Shown: positions 1-5,407 of the stretch, piece after piece
How positions within the stretch are numbered: the stretch's first letter is position 1
How the letters are laid out: each line of letters opens with the position of its first letter
Source: Acidocella sp. 35-58-6
Lineage (GTDB): Bacteria > Pseudomonadota > Alphaproteobacteria > Acetobacterales > Acetobacteraceae
Direction: 5' to 3'
Assembly: GCA_002281005.1 (NCBI GenBank)
Contig: NCFD01000113.1
Location: forward strand, 1-5,407
Length of the DNA stretch: 5,407 nucleotides
Made by a program: the position numbers and the translations under genes
The notes under the pieces: model-generated
The model's database searches: none
The model's input: the letters and a program-made list of their open reading frames with translations, nothing else
What the model was told of the DNA's origin: nothing

Positions 1-407
1 CATAGCGCCTTGACTGTTGGCCGCAGGGCGTAGGCGCCCTCGCCCAGCAGCGCCAGCACGATCAGCGCCACCGCCCAGAACCCAGGATATTCCCAGCCGC
101 CGCCGGTGTCGGTGAAGAAAAACCCGTTATGGATATGCACCAGCAACACCGCGCCCAGCAGGTCAAACGCCATCAGCACGGCCGCGATGCGGGCATACAC
201 GCCCAAAATCAGCGCCAGACCGCAAATGGTCTCTCCGGCCATCACCACGAGGCCAAACCAGCCCGGCAGGCCCAGGCTCGCGAAAAATTTCTCGGTGCCC
301 GCCGGGGTGAACACGAAAAACTTCAGCCCGGCATGGGCCAGCAGCAAGCCGCCGAGGCTGACGCGCAGCAGCAACGCCGCATAGGGCGCCGTTTTGGTAT
401 CGATCAT
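1..407 (-). CDS. DoxX family membrane protein, 3' end outside window
   Basis: The reverse strand reads 135 uninterrupted codons from ATG at 407 and leaves the window before a stop. The protein is a small, very hydrophobic membrane protein with about four predicted helices (residues roughly 10-27, 51-69, 73-92 and 109-128). It has the DoxX-type arrangement: an N-terminal helix with R15 and an LLLAHAGLKFF stretch, a GLPGWFG turn before helix 2, GE (58-59) at the start of a helix, an HNGFFF segment (91-98) and a GGGWEYPGFW segment (102-111) before the last helix. DoxX proteins are about 130-150 residues, so only a few C-terminal residues should be missing. The start is supported by GGAG (complement of 416-419) eight bases upstream. 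The family is loosely linked to redox and sulfur-compound or thiol stress; the biochemical role of this member is unknown. It is divergent from a LysR gene, which is probably its regulator. Confidence 0.86.
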   Translation of the reverse strand, partial: MIDTKTAPYAALLLRVSLGGLLLAHAGLKFFVFTPAGTEKFFASLGLPGWFGLVVMAGETICGLALILGVYARIAAVLMAFDLLGAVLLVHIHNGFFFTDTGGGWEYPGFWAVALIVLALLGEGAYALRPTVKAL

Positions 408-463
408 TGGGGGTACTCCATAAAATTCATTCAGTGGACCCGATATAGCTATGCAAAACCTGG

Positions 464-476
464 TCAGGCAGCCTGA
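464..476. promoter_or_regulatory. Candidate LysR-type box (TCAGGC-A-GCCTGA)
   Basis: This is a perfect 6+6 bp inverted repeat around a single A. It begins with T and ends with A exactly 11 bases apart, matching the general LysR-type T-N11-A rule with dyad symmetry. It sits in the shared upstream region of the leftward DoxX gene and the rightward LysR gene, the usual place for such a site. Its centre is about 30 bp (near three helical turns) from the centre of the second inverted repeat at 492-509. No binding evidence exists; a short repeat like this can arise by chance in GC-rich DNA. Confidence 0.4.
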
Positions 477-491
477 AACACAGCACAGTCA

Positions 492-509
492 CTATGCGTT
501 TACGCATAG
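492..509. promoter_or_regulatory. Inverted repeat operator candidate overlapping the LysR gene's ribosome binding site
   Basis: CTATGCGT-TT-ACGCATAG is a perfect 8+8 bp inverted repeat with a 2-base centre. A half-site CTATGC recurs at 449-454, next to an ATAGCTAT palindrome at 445-452. The right arm runs into the AGGGAGG ribosome binding site (508-514) of the LysR gene, so a bound protein, or a hairpin in the mRNA, would block expression of that gene. That fits negative autoregulation by a divergently transcribed LysR regulator. No T run follows, so it is not a terminator. Which protein binds is inferred from position only. Confidence 0.5.
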
Positions 510-519
510 GGAGGGCGTT

Positions 520-1395
520 TTGCTGAATTGGGAGGATTTACGGAGCTTTCTGGCGGTGGCGCGGGCTGGCACCCTCTCGGGTGCGGCCCGCACCCTGGGG
601 ATCAGGCAATCCACCATGGGGCGGCGGCTGGCGGCGTTTGAGGCGCGGGCCGGGGTGCTGCTGCTGCAAAAAACCCCGCGCGGCTATGTGCTCACCCCGG
701 CGGGCGAGGCCGCGCTGGCGGAGGCCGAAACCATGGAAACCGCCGCTTTGGCCGCCGAACGCGCCATCACCGGGCAGGATACCCGCCTCGCCGGGGAGGT
801 TCGCCTCACCACCATCGAGACCCTGGCCGCCGAGGTGCTGATGCCGATTATCGCGCAATTTTCCGCCGATTATCCGGGCATTCTGGTGAAGCTGATTTGC
901 AGCCAGCGCACCCTGAGCTTGGCGGCGCGCGAGGCCGATTTAGCAGTGCGCATGGCCAGGCCGCTGGGCGGCGACCTGGTGATCCGCAAGCTGGGGGACA
1001 TTGGGTACGGCCATTACGCCAGCCCCGCCTACATCGCCCGCCACGGCCTGCCCACCCAGGGCGGCGCTGGCCATCGGGTGATTTTGATGGAGGATGACTC
1101 CCCCAACTTCCCTGAATATGTCGCCATGGCGCAGTATTTTTCGCAAGCCGAAGTGGGGTTCCGCAGTGACAGCCGGTACGTGCAGTTGGAAGCCTGCAAA
1201 GCAGGGCTCGGGGTTGCCTGCCTCGCGCATTACCTGGCCGCGCCGCGGGGGTTGGCGCGGCTGCCTGGGTGCGATGCCAACCGCGAGGTCTGGCTGGCGC
1301 AACACCGCGACACCAGCGAAACCCCGCGCTTCAAGGCGCTCTCCGCGGCCGTGGTAGCCGGCATGAAAGCCCAGAGCGCCCTGCTGACAGGTTAA
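520..1395 (+). CDS. LysR-family transcriptional regulator (CrgA-like), divergent to the DoxX gene
   Basis: This is a DNA-binding regulator of about 291 residues. The N-terminal winged helix-turn-helix spans roughly residues 5-62: LRSFLAVARAGTLSGAARTL, then the recognition helix region IRQSTMGRRLAAFEARAGVLL and the wing TPRGYVLTPAG. The C-terminal two-lobe effector domain begins near GEVRLTTIETLAAEVLMPI. An in-frame ATG at 451 exists, but it would add 23 residues of no family likeness ahead of the helix-turn-helix and would put the operator inside the gene. I therefore start at TTG 520, which has AGGGAGG (508-514) five bases upstream; CTG at 523 is a close alternative. The effector domain looks like the CrgA-like group, often found beside small redox or membrane genes and often self-regulating. 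The likely target is the divergent DoxX gene. The inducer is unknown. Confidence 0.88.
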   Translation: MLNWEDLRSFLAVARAGTLSGAARTLGIRQSTMGRRLAAFEARAGVLLLQKTPRGYVLTPAGEAALAEAETMETAALAAERAITGQDTRLAGEVRLTTIETLAAEVLMPIIAQFSADYPGILVKLICSQRTLSLAAREADLAVRMARPLGGDLVIRKLGDIGYGHYASPAYIARHGLPTQGGAGHRVILMEDDSPNFPEYVAMAQYFSQAEVGFRSDSRYVQLEACKAGLGVACLAHYLAAPRGLARLPGCDANREVWLAQHRDTSETPRFKALSAAVVAGMKAQSALLTG

Positions 1396-1437
1396 CATTG
1401 CCAACAGCCCGCTAACATCGTCTGTTGCGGCATAACA
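1393..1437 (+). repeat. Three TAACA direct repeats with exact 20-bp spacing
   Basis: TAACATTG (1393-1400), TAACATCG (1413-1420) and TAACAAAA (1433-1440) start exactly 20 bp apart in the gap between the two LysR genes; the first overlaps the stop codon of the upstream gene. A CAACAG (1402-1407) / CTGTTG (1422-1427) inverted repeat with a 14-base spacer is woven through them. The two-helical-turn spacing would place all copies on one face of the DNA, as for a multimeric regulator. Only five bases are shared by all three, so chance is possible. No terminator is visible in this gap. Confidence 0.3.
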
Positions 1438-1444
1438 AAACTGC

Positions 1445-1449
1445 GGAGG
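1445..1449 (+). promoter_or_regulatory. Ribosome binding site (GGAGG) deciding a TTG start
   Basis: GGAGG lies nine bases before TTG 1459 of the second LysR gene. The alternative ATG at 1492 has no comparable purine-rich site upstream, so this motif favours the TTG start. Confidence 0.6.
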
Positions 1450-1458
1450 CACTTCGGA

Positions 1459-2403
1459 TTGAGTACCCTCGATTGGCCGGTGCTGGCCGGGATGCAAACG
1501 GACCTCCGGCATTGGCGTGCCTTTGTGGCCGCCGCCGAAACCCAGCATTTCCACGCCGCCGCCGAATTGCTGGGCATCAGCCAGCCAGCGCTCAGCCAGC
1601 TCATCCGCACCTTGGAGAGCACGCTTGGCAGCCGGTTGTTTGACCGCCAGGGCCGCCGGATCAAGCTCAGCGCGGCCGGGGAAGCCCTACTGCCCGAAGC
1701 CCGGATGGCCCTCGGCCAAGTCGTGCGCACCGAAATGGTTGGCCGCGCCATCAGCCGTGGTGAGACCCGCACTCTGGCAGTGGGCTATGTCGGCTCGGCG
1801 GCGTTTCATCCCAGCTTCACCACCCTGATCAGCGCTGCCATCAAAATGCGCCCCGCCGTGACCCTGAAGCTCGACCAGCTTAGCGCCTCGCAACAGGTGC
1901 AAAGGCTGGTGGAACAGACGCTGGATTTCGGGATGATCCGCTCACCGCTGCCGGTGCTGGACCCGGCGCTGATGATCCTGCCGGTTCATACCGAACCGAT
2001 GGTTATGGCGCTGCCCGCCGGTGACCGCCGCGCCGCCCAGCCGGTGTGTGACCTAAAGGATTTCTCCGGTGAGCCGTTCATCCAATATATTCAGCAGCGC
2101 AGCGGCGGGCTGCGTGGATTGGTGGAAGCGGCCTGCCGGCAAGCCGGGTTTGAGCCGCGCATCGCCCATACCGTGCCGCAAATTGCCACCATGCTGTGCC
2201 TGGTGGGGGCGCATACCGGCGTGGCGCTGGTGCCGCAATCCATGATGCGGCTGGCGCTGCCGGGGGTGGCCTATTGCACATTGCGCGAACCGGTCACCAC
2301 CGCGTTGAGCCTGCTACACCGCCGCAGCGATACCGCGCCCGCGCTGCGTGCCATTTTAAAACTCGCCCGCGGCTTGATTGATAAGCCAGACTTATCAAAA
2401 TGA
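1459..2403 (+). CDS. LysR-family transcriptional regulator (BenM/CatM-like), probable activator of the importer-lyase unit
   Basis: This is a 314-residue regulator. The helix-turn-helix lies at about residues 16-75: LRHWRAFVAAAETQHFHAAAELLGISQPALSQLIRTLESTLGSRLF in successive segments, followed by the DRQGRRIKLSAAGEALL wing. The effector domain starts near residue 103 with LAVGYVGSAAFHP and continues with QQVQRLVEQTLDFGMIRSPLP, a pattern of the aromatic- and carboxylate-sensing BenM/CatM/CbnR group. The start at TTG 1459 has GGAGG nine bases upstream; ATG 1492 (303 residues) would bring the helix-turn-helix closer to the usual N-terminal position but lacks a ribosome site. The gene reads toward the binding-protein gene 97 bases downstream. 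A BenM-like inverted repeat lies in its last codons, so control of the downstream unit is likely. The ligand is unknown; it may be the imported compound or a product of the lyase. Confidence 0.88.
   Translation: MSTLDWPVLAGMQTDLRHWRAFVAAAETQHFHAAAELLGISQPALSQLIRTLESTLGSRLFDRQGRRIKLSAAGEALLPEARMALGQVVRTEMVGRAISRGETRTLAVGYVGSAAFHPSFTTLISAAIKMRPAVTLKLDQLSASQQVQRLVEQTLDFGMIRSPLPVLDPALMILPVHTEPMVMALPAGDRRAAQPVCDLKDFSGEPFIQYIQQRSGGLRGLVEAACRQAGFEPRIAHTVPQIATMLCLVGAHTGVALVPQSMMRLALPGVAYCTLREPVTTALSLLHRRSDTAPALRAILKLARGLIDKPDLSK
2378..2398. promoter_or_regulatory. Probable LysR-type recognition site upstream of the transporter operon
   Basis: TTGATAAG-N5-CTTATCAA is a perfect 8+8 bp inverted repeat located in the last codons of the second LysR gene. 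Its core is ATAA-N7-TTAT, with T and A 11 bases apart. BenM and CatM bind ATAC-N7-GTAT, so the core differs by one symmetrical pair. The centre is 113 bp before the binding-protein start codon and about 60 bp before a plausible transcription start just past 2443, the usual spacing for a LysR recognition site. A terminator is unlikely: the repeat is AT-rich and has no T run on either side. Confidence 0.6.
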
Positions 2404-2404
2404 T

Positions 2405-2416
2405 GTGAGGACTCAC
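2405..2416. promoter_or_regulatory. Candidate secondary (activation) half of the LysR-type operator
   Basis: GTGAG-GA-CTCAC is a perfect 5+5 bp inverted repeat; with one mismatch it extends to 2402-2419. Its centre is 22 bp (two helical turns) downstream of the centre of the repeat at 2378-2398 and just ahead of the presumed -35 region. LysR tetramers commonly contact a strong distal site and a weaker, degenerate site next to -35. The role is inferred from position alone. Confidence 0.33.
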
Positions 2417-2443
2417 TTCTGAGCCACCCCGTGTTCGGATAAA
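2416..2443 (+). promoter_or_regulatory. Weak candidate promoter for the importer-lyase unit
   Basis: GATAAA (2438-2443) matches four of six bases of a -10 hexamer. The region one spacer upstream (around CTTCTG, 2416-2421) is a poor -35 hexamer. A promoter with a poor -35 directly after the two inverted repeats is typical of activator-dependent expression. It is proposed mostly because it sits in the only sizeable gap ahead of the four-gene unit; the exact hexamers are uncertain. Confidence 0.28.
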
Positions 2444-2500
2444 CAATGCCACATCAACACCCAAGAGCGATGCAACATCGCCGTTCAAGAAGGAATTTCC

Positions 2501-3322
2501 ATGATGCGTCTATTGCCCATTTTTGCCGGCACCGGTCTGGCACTGACCCTCAGCCTGGGCACCGCTGCCGCCAGCGACATGACCCTGGTAACACCCGGCC
2601 AGTTGACCGTGGCGTACCGCACTGACGACAAACCAGTCTCCTTCATTCAGGACGGCGTGCCGAGCGGGCTTTATGTGGATTTTGAAAATGCCCTGGGTGC
2701 GCGGCTGCATTTGAAGGTGACCTTCATCTCCACCAGCTTCGCCGCCATGCTGCCGGCGGTGCGCAACCACCAATATGATACCGCCGCGTTTGGCGTGCTG
2801 GTCACACCTGAACGCCAAGCGGTGGTGGATTTCACCACCCCGATTGGCTATTCGCAGGCGGAACTGATCAGCCTCAAAACCGCACCGATCGCTAAAGTAA
2901 ACGGCGCCGAGGGCAAGACCATCGCCGTCACGGTGGGCAGCGCCTTGATCCCGGTGCTCAAGCAAATCGCGCCCGGCGTGAGTGTGAAAACCTTCCCGAA
3001 CATTGCCTCCAGCGTTAACGCGCTGCTGGCGGGCCAGGTTGACGGGTTGTTCACCGGCCAGGAAACCACCGCGCAACTGCTCGCGAAGCATCCGGAATTT
3101 GTGGCCTCGCAGACCGTTACCTCCGGTGAGATCGCGTTTCCGGTGGCCAAGGATAATCCGCAATTGCTGAAGGCGCTGAATGGCGCGATTGCGGCGGTGA
3201 TGCAGGACGGCACCTTCAATAAAATTTTCGCCAAATGGAGCGATGCCTCGATGACCATCCCGGACCAGTTGTACCAAAATTATCCGGGCATGCCGCATCT
3301 CAACCGCAGCGCCGCCAATTAA
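2501..3322 (+). CDS. ABC transporter periplasmic solute-binding protein (family 3, amino-acid type)
   Basis: This 273-residue secreted protein captures substrate in the periplasm and delivers it to the permease. A signal peptide is visible: MMR, a hydrophobic stretch LLPIFAGTGLALTLSLG, and a likely AAA|SD cut after residue 24. The mature part has the family-3 order: a GQLTVAYRTDDKPVSF first strand (33-48), GLYVDFENALGARL (56-69), the YDTAAFGVLVTPERQAVVDF motif (92-111) with R105 at the usual carboxylate-binding arginine, and the second lobe GKTIAVTVGSALIPVL (138-153) and LLAGQVDGLFTG (175-186). The aspartate that normally follows the last motif (as in histidine- and glutamine-binding proteins) appears to be Gly186, and the Ser/Thr positions of the pocket look changed too, so the ligand may not be a standard amino acid. 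AAGAAGGA (2487-2494) precedes ATG 2501; ATG 2504 is equally possible. First gene of the operon. Confidence 0.93.
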   Translation: MMRLLPIFAGTGLALTLSLGTAAASDMTLVTPGQLTVAYRTDDKPVSFIQDGVPSGLYVDFENALGARLHLKVTFISTSFAAMLPAVRNHQYDTAAFGVLVTPERQAVVDFTTPIGYSQAELISLKTAPIAKVNGAEGKTIAVTVGSALIPVLKQIAPGVSVKTFPNIASSVNALLAGQVDGLFTGQETTAQLLAKHPEFVASQTVTSGEIAFPVAKDNPQLLKALNGAIAAVMQDGTFNKIFAKWSDASMTIPDQLYQNYPGMPHLNRSAAN

Positions 3323-3337
3323 CTTCTAGGACCCAGC

Positions 3338-4066
3338 ATGTTTGAAGGATTGCAAAAGATCGGCGAGACCTTCTTCGATCCGCAGATCATCGCGGGCGTG
3401 ATTCCGCAGCTCATAACCGTGGGGCTGCCCAACACGCTGCTGCTCTCGGTTATTGCCACCATCATCGGCATTGCGCTGGGGCTCGTGATCGCCACCGGCC
3501 TGCTGGCCTCGCAACGGCTGGTGCGGTTTTTATGCCGCGGTTATGTGGATTTGCTGCGTGGTCTGCCGCATATCCTGACGGTGTATCTCATCGGCCAGGG
3601 ATTACCGCTGGCGGGCTTGAGCATCTTCGGCAAAAGCACTTACGCCTACGCCGCATTTTCAATCGGGCTGATTGAGAGCGCCTATATGGCGGAAATTTTC
3701 CGCGCCGGGTTTCAGGGCGTTGAGCGCGGCCAGGTGGAAGCCGCACGCACCCTGGGCATGACCCGCTGGCAGGCGATGCTGACCATCATTCTGCCGCAAG
3801 GCATCCGCCGCGTGCTGCCACCATTGACCGGCCAGTTTATTCTGGTGATCAAAGGCACCGCCTTGGTGTTTCTGCTCGGCCTCACCGCCTCGCAGCGCGA
3901 TATTTTTTCAATCGCGCAAGATAATTCCATCAATAATGCCAACCTCTCCTCGCTCACCGCCGCTGGATTATTGTACCTCGCGCTGACCGTGCCAATGACC
4001 TATGCGGTGGCCGCCTGGGGAGCGCGCATGCAGCGCGGCAGCCAGCGCGGCAAGGTGACCGCCTAA
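3338..4066 (+). CDS. ABC transporter permease, polar amino acid (HisM/GlnP) type
   Basis: This is the inner-membrane channel subunit of 242 residues. About five hydrophobic helices are visible (near 20-56, 77-94, 101-118, 163-185 and 205-226). Family marks include GLPNTLLLS in the first membrane region, LLRGLPHI (72-79) matching the usual FRGTP-type loop, SAYMAEIFRAGFQGVERGQ (114-132), and the EAA loop EAARTLGM (134-141) with the following ILP, which docks the ATP-binding subunit. Only one permease gene is present, so the channel is probably a homodimer, as in GlnHPQ. AGGA (3328-3331) lies six bases before ATG. The gene follows the binding protein by 15 bases, and its TAA is followed immediately by the ATG of the ATPase gene. 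Confidence 0.94.
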   Translation: MFEGLQKIGETFFDPQIIAGVIPQLITVGLPNTLLLSVIATIIGIALGLVIATGLLASQRLVRFLCRGYVDLLRGLPHILTVYLIGQGLPLAGLSIFGKSTYAYAAFSIGLIESAYMAEIFRAGFQGVERGQVEAARTLGMTRWQAMLTIILPQGIRRVLPPLTGQFILVIKGTALVFLLGLTASQRDIFSIAQDNSINNANLSSLTAAGLLYLALTVPMTYAVAAWGARMQRGSQRGKVTA

Positions 4067-4816
4067 ATGATGGCCACAGCAACCACCGATGTCAGTGTCC
4101 GCTTCGAGGCTATCAGCAAATCATTCGGGCCAGTGCATGTGCTGAAGGATGTTTCCGCCAGCGTGCCGCGCGGCATGACCATCTGCATCATCGGCCCGTC
4201 CGGCTCGGGTAAATCCACCTTGCTGCGCTGTACCAACCTGCTGGAACGGCCCGAGCACGGTAAAATTTTCATCGATGGCGATGACATCACCGCCCCTGGC
4301 GTCAACATCGACAAACTGCGCGTGCGGGTGGGCATGGTGTTTCAGCATTTCCATTTATTCTCGCATCTCAGCGTTATTGAAAATGTAGCACTGGCGCTGC
4401 AAAAGGTCCGCAAGCTGCCGAAGGCCGAAGCCGAAGCCCGCGCCGCCGTGCAAATTGCCGCCATTGGCCTGAAAGGTTTTGAACACCGCCGCTCATCGGA
4501 CCTCTCGGGTGGCCAGCAGCAGCGCGTGGCGATTGCGCGTGCCCTGGCGATGGAGCCCGATGTGATGCTGTTCGATGAAGCCACCTCGGCGCTTGACCCG
4601 GAGCTGGTGAAAGGCGTGCTCGCCATCATGCGTGACCTCGCCTTCGCCGGCATGACCATGCTGGTGGTAACGCATGAGATGCGCTTTGCGCGGGAAGTGG
4701 CGGGGCAGGTTATTTTTATGGACCACGGCCAGATTGTTGAAACCGGTGCGCCCGCCCAAATGTTTGATGCCCCGCAAACGCCGCGCCTGAAATATTTTCT
4801 GGAACAGGTGCTGTGA
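4067..4816 (+). CDS. ABC transporter ATP-binding protein, polar amino acid (GlnQ/HisP) type
   Basis: This 249-residue cytoplasmic ATPase powers the importer. All motifs are intact: Walker [10 protein letters not shown] (43-51), Q-loop Gln93 in MVFQHFHLF, signature LSGGQQQR (146-153), Walker B VMLFDE (166-171), D-loop SALD (174-177) and switch His203 in VVTHEM. The C-terminal part [21 protein letters not shown] is the standard amino-acid importer ending, with no added regulatory domain. The start is ATG 4067, directly abutting the permease stop (TAA|ATG); a second ATG follows at 4070. No separate strong ribosome site is seen in the end of the permease gene, so translation is probably coupled to it. 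Length is normal for the family. Confidence 0.96.
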   Translation: MMATATTDVSVRFEAISKSFGPVHVLKDVSASVPRGMTICIIGPSGSGKSTLLRCTNLLERPEHGKIFIDGDDITAPGVNIDKLRVRVGMVFQHFHLFSHLSVIENVALALQKVRKLPKAEAEARAAVQIAAIGLKGFEHRRSSDLSGGQQQRVAIARALAMEPDVMLFDEATSALDPELVKGVLAIMRDLAFAGMTMLVVTHEMRFAREVAGQVIFMDHGQIVETGAPAQMFDAPQTPRLKYFLEQVL

Positions 4817-4860
4817 GCATTTTACCATTTTCTTTTACGACAGCTTTAGGATAAGTCTCG

Positions 4861-5407
4861 ATGCCGAATTCGTCTGCAAACTCTGAAAAACGTACGACCC
4901 GCGCTGAGGTGAAAGCGTTGTTTGCACGCAGCGCCATCTGGCAATCATGGCTCGATGTGGAAGCCGCCCTTGCGGAATCGCAAGCCGAGCTGGGGATGAT
5001 TCCAGAGGCCGCCGCGCGGGAGATTATGGCCAAAGCCAGCCTTAAATGTCTCAATGAAGCCGAGATCGCGGCTGACATTGCCAAAACCCGCGCCCCGATT
5101 GTTTCCATCGTGCGGATATTATCAGAGGCCTGCGACGGTGATGCGGGGGGCTATGTGCATTGGGGCGCCACCACCCAGAACGTAGTGCAGACCGGGCGTT
5201 CGATCATCATGCTTAAATCTCACCGCGCCTTCATGCTGCGGTTTTATGATGTGCTCTCGAAACTTGCTGATTTAGCCGAGATGAGTGCCGAGATGCCGAT
5301 CGCCGGGCGAACCAATGGCCGGCACGCCTTGCCGATCACCTTCGGCTTCAAGGTGGCGGGGTGGATCGAGGAATGGCTGCGCCACCTTGACCGTTTCACC
5401 GGCGCTG
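4861..5407 (+). CDS. Aspartase/fumarase-superfamily lyase (adenylosuccinate lyase / carboxymuconate cycloisomerase-like), 3' end outside window
   Basis: The first 182 residues are present with no stop; full-length relatives have about 430-480. Members are mostly helical tetramers that eliminate fumarate (or the reverse) from substituted succinates. Visible family marks are WLDVEAALAESQAELGMIP (30-48), the YVHWGATTQNVVQTG active-site segment (98-112), matching the HxGxTSQDxxDT-type motif, and GRTNGRHALPITFGFKVAGW (149-168), matching the RTHGQxAxPxTFG segment. Asn152 replaces the catalytic His found there in adenylosuccinate lyase, fumarase and argininosuccinate lyase, and Arg154 replaces the Gln. 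It is therefore probably not a housekeeping PurB. AGGA (4848-4851) lies nine bases before ATG; the gap after the ATPase gene is 44 bases with no terminator. Co-transcription with the importer suggests it acts on the imported compound. The exact reaction is not assignable. Confidence 0.85.
   Translation, partial: MPNSSANSEKRTTRAEVKALFARSAIWQSWLDVEAALAESQAELGMIPEAAAREIMAKASLKCLNEAEIAADIAKTRAPIVSIVRILSEACDGDAGGYVHWGATTQNVVQTGRSIIMLKSHRAFMLRFYDVLSKLADLAEMSAEMPIAGRTNGRHALPITFGFKVAGWIEEWLRHLDRFTGA

Noticed and set aside
106..476. Two plus-strand open frames of 92 and 115 codons
   Set aside because: Both are antisense to the DoxX gene, whose minus-strand translation gives coherent membrane helices and family motifs.
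451..519. ATG-initiated 23-residue N-terminal extension of the first LysR protein
   Set aside because: The extension does not resemble a LysR N-terminus, has no good ribosome site, and would contain the two inverted repeats; TTG 520 with AGGGAGG fits better.
940..1554. 204-codon open frame on the minus strand across the two LysR genes
   Set aside because: It is antisense to the end of the first and start of the second LysR gene, with no family likeness and no reason to prefer it over two well-formed regulator genes.
2378..2398. Inverted repeat as a Rho-independent terminator of the second LysR gene
   Set aside because: The stem is AT-rich, lies before the stop codon, and no T run follows on either strand; operator form and position fit better.
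2510..3298. 262-codon open frame on the minus strand
   Set aside because: It lies entirely antisense to the clear binding-protein gene; its translation is His/Arg/Gly-rich low-complexity residue use typical of an antisense shadow in GC-rich DNA, with no recognisable domain.
4817..4860. Terminator or promoter in the gap before the lyase gene, suggested by T-rich stretches
   Set aside because: The T runs (TTTTACC, TTTTCTTTTACG) have no GC-rich hairpin ahead of them, and no convincing -35/-10 pair is seen; read-through from the ATPase gene is the simpler view.
4716..5108. 130-codon open frame on the minus strand over the lyase start
   Set aside because: It is a shadow of the ATPase end and lyase N-terminus, which translate into well-recognised family motifs on the plus strand.
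4861..5407. Calling the lyase purB (purine biosynthesis) or pcaB
   Set aside because: The His-to-Asn change in the catalytic motif and the transporter/regulator setting argue against PurB; the C-terminal signature loop needed to support PcaB is outside the window.

Overview
The window is about 5.4 kb of gene-dense, GC-rich bacterial chromosome with short intergenic gaps, GGAG/AGGA-type ribosome binding sites and frequent non-ATG starts. Codon use and the gene families (paired LysR regulators, a DoxX protein, a polar-amino-acid-type ABC importer, an aspartase/fumarase-superfamily lyase) fit a proteobacterium. An alphaproteobacterium, perhaps an acidophilic acetic-acid-bacteria relative, is my guess and cannot be proven from this sequence. 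There are no RNA genes, mobile elements or CRISPR arrays.

Left part: a DoxX-family membrane protein runs leftward out of the window (3' end missing). It is transcribed divergently from a CrgA-like LysR regulator. Their shared intergenic region holds two clear inverted repeats, one of which touches the regulator's ribosome binding site. This looks like a self-contained regulator/target pair.

Middle and right part: a second LysR regulator, whose effector domain resembles the BenM/CatM type, is followed on the same strand by a four-gene transcription unit. The unit encodes a periplasmic solute-binding protein, one inner-membrane permease, an ATP-binding subunit and the first 182 residues of a lyase. 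The gaps are 15, 0 and 44 nt. A perfect 8+8 bp inverted repeat (ATAA-N7-TTAT core, T-N11-A) lies at the very end of the second regulator gene, about 100 bp before the binding-protein start. Its form and place are what one expects of the activator site of a LysR regulator, so this regulator probably controls the importer-lyase unit.

Working model (inference): the importer brings in a small carboxylated, amino-acid-like compound, the lyase cleaves it or a product of it by elimination, and the BenM-like regulator senses it or a metabolite. Two things suggest the substrate is not an ordinary amino acid. The binding protein appears to lack the usual aspartate that holds the alpha-ammonium group. 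The lyase has Asn where adenylosuccinate lyase, fumarase and argininosuccinate lyase carry a catalytic His (GRTNGR instead of a GRTHxQ-like motif). The substrate is not identifiable from the sequence.
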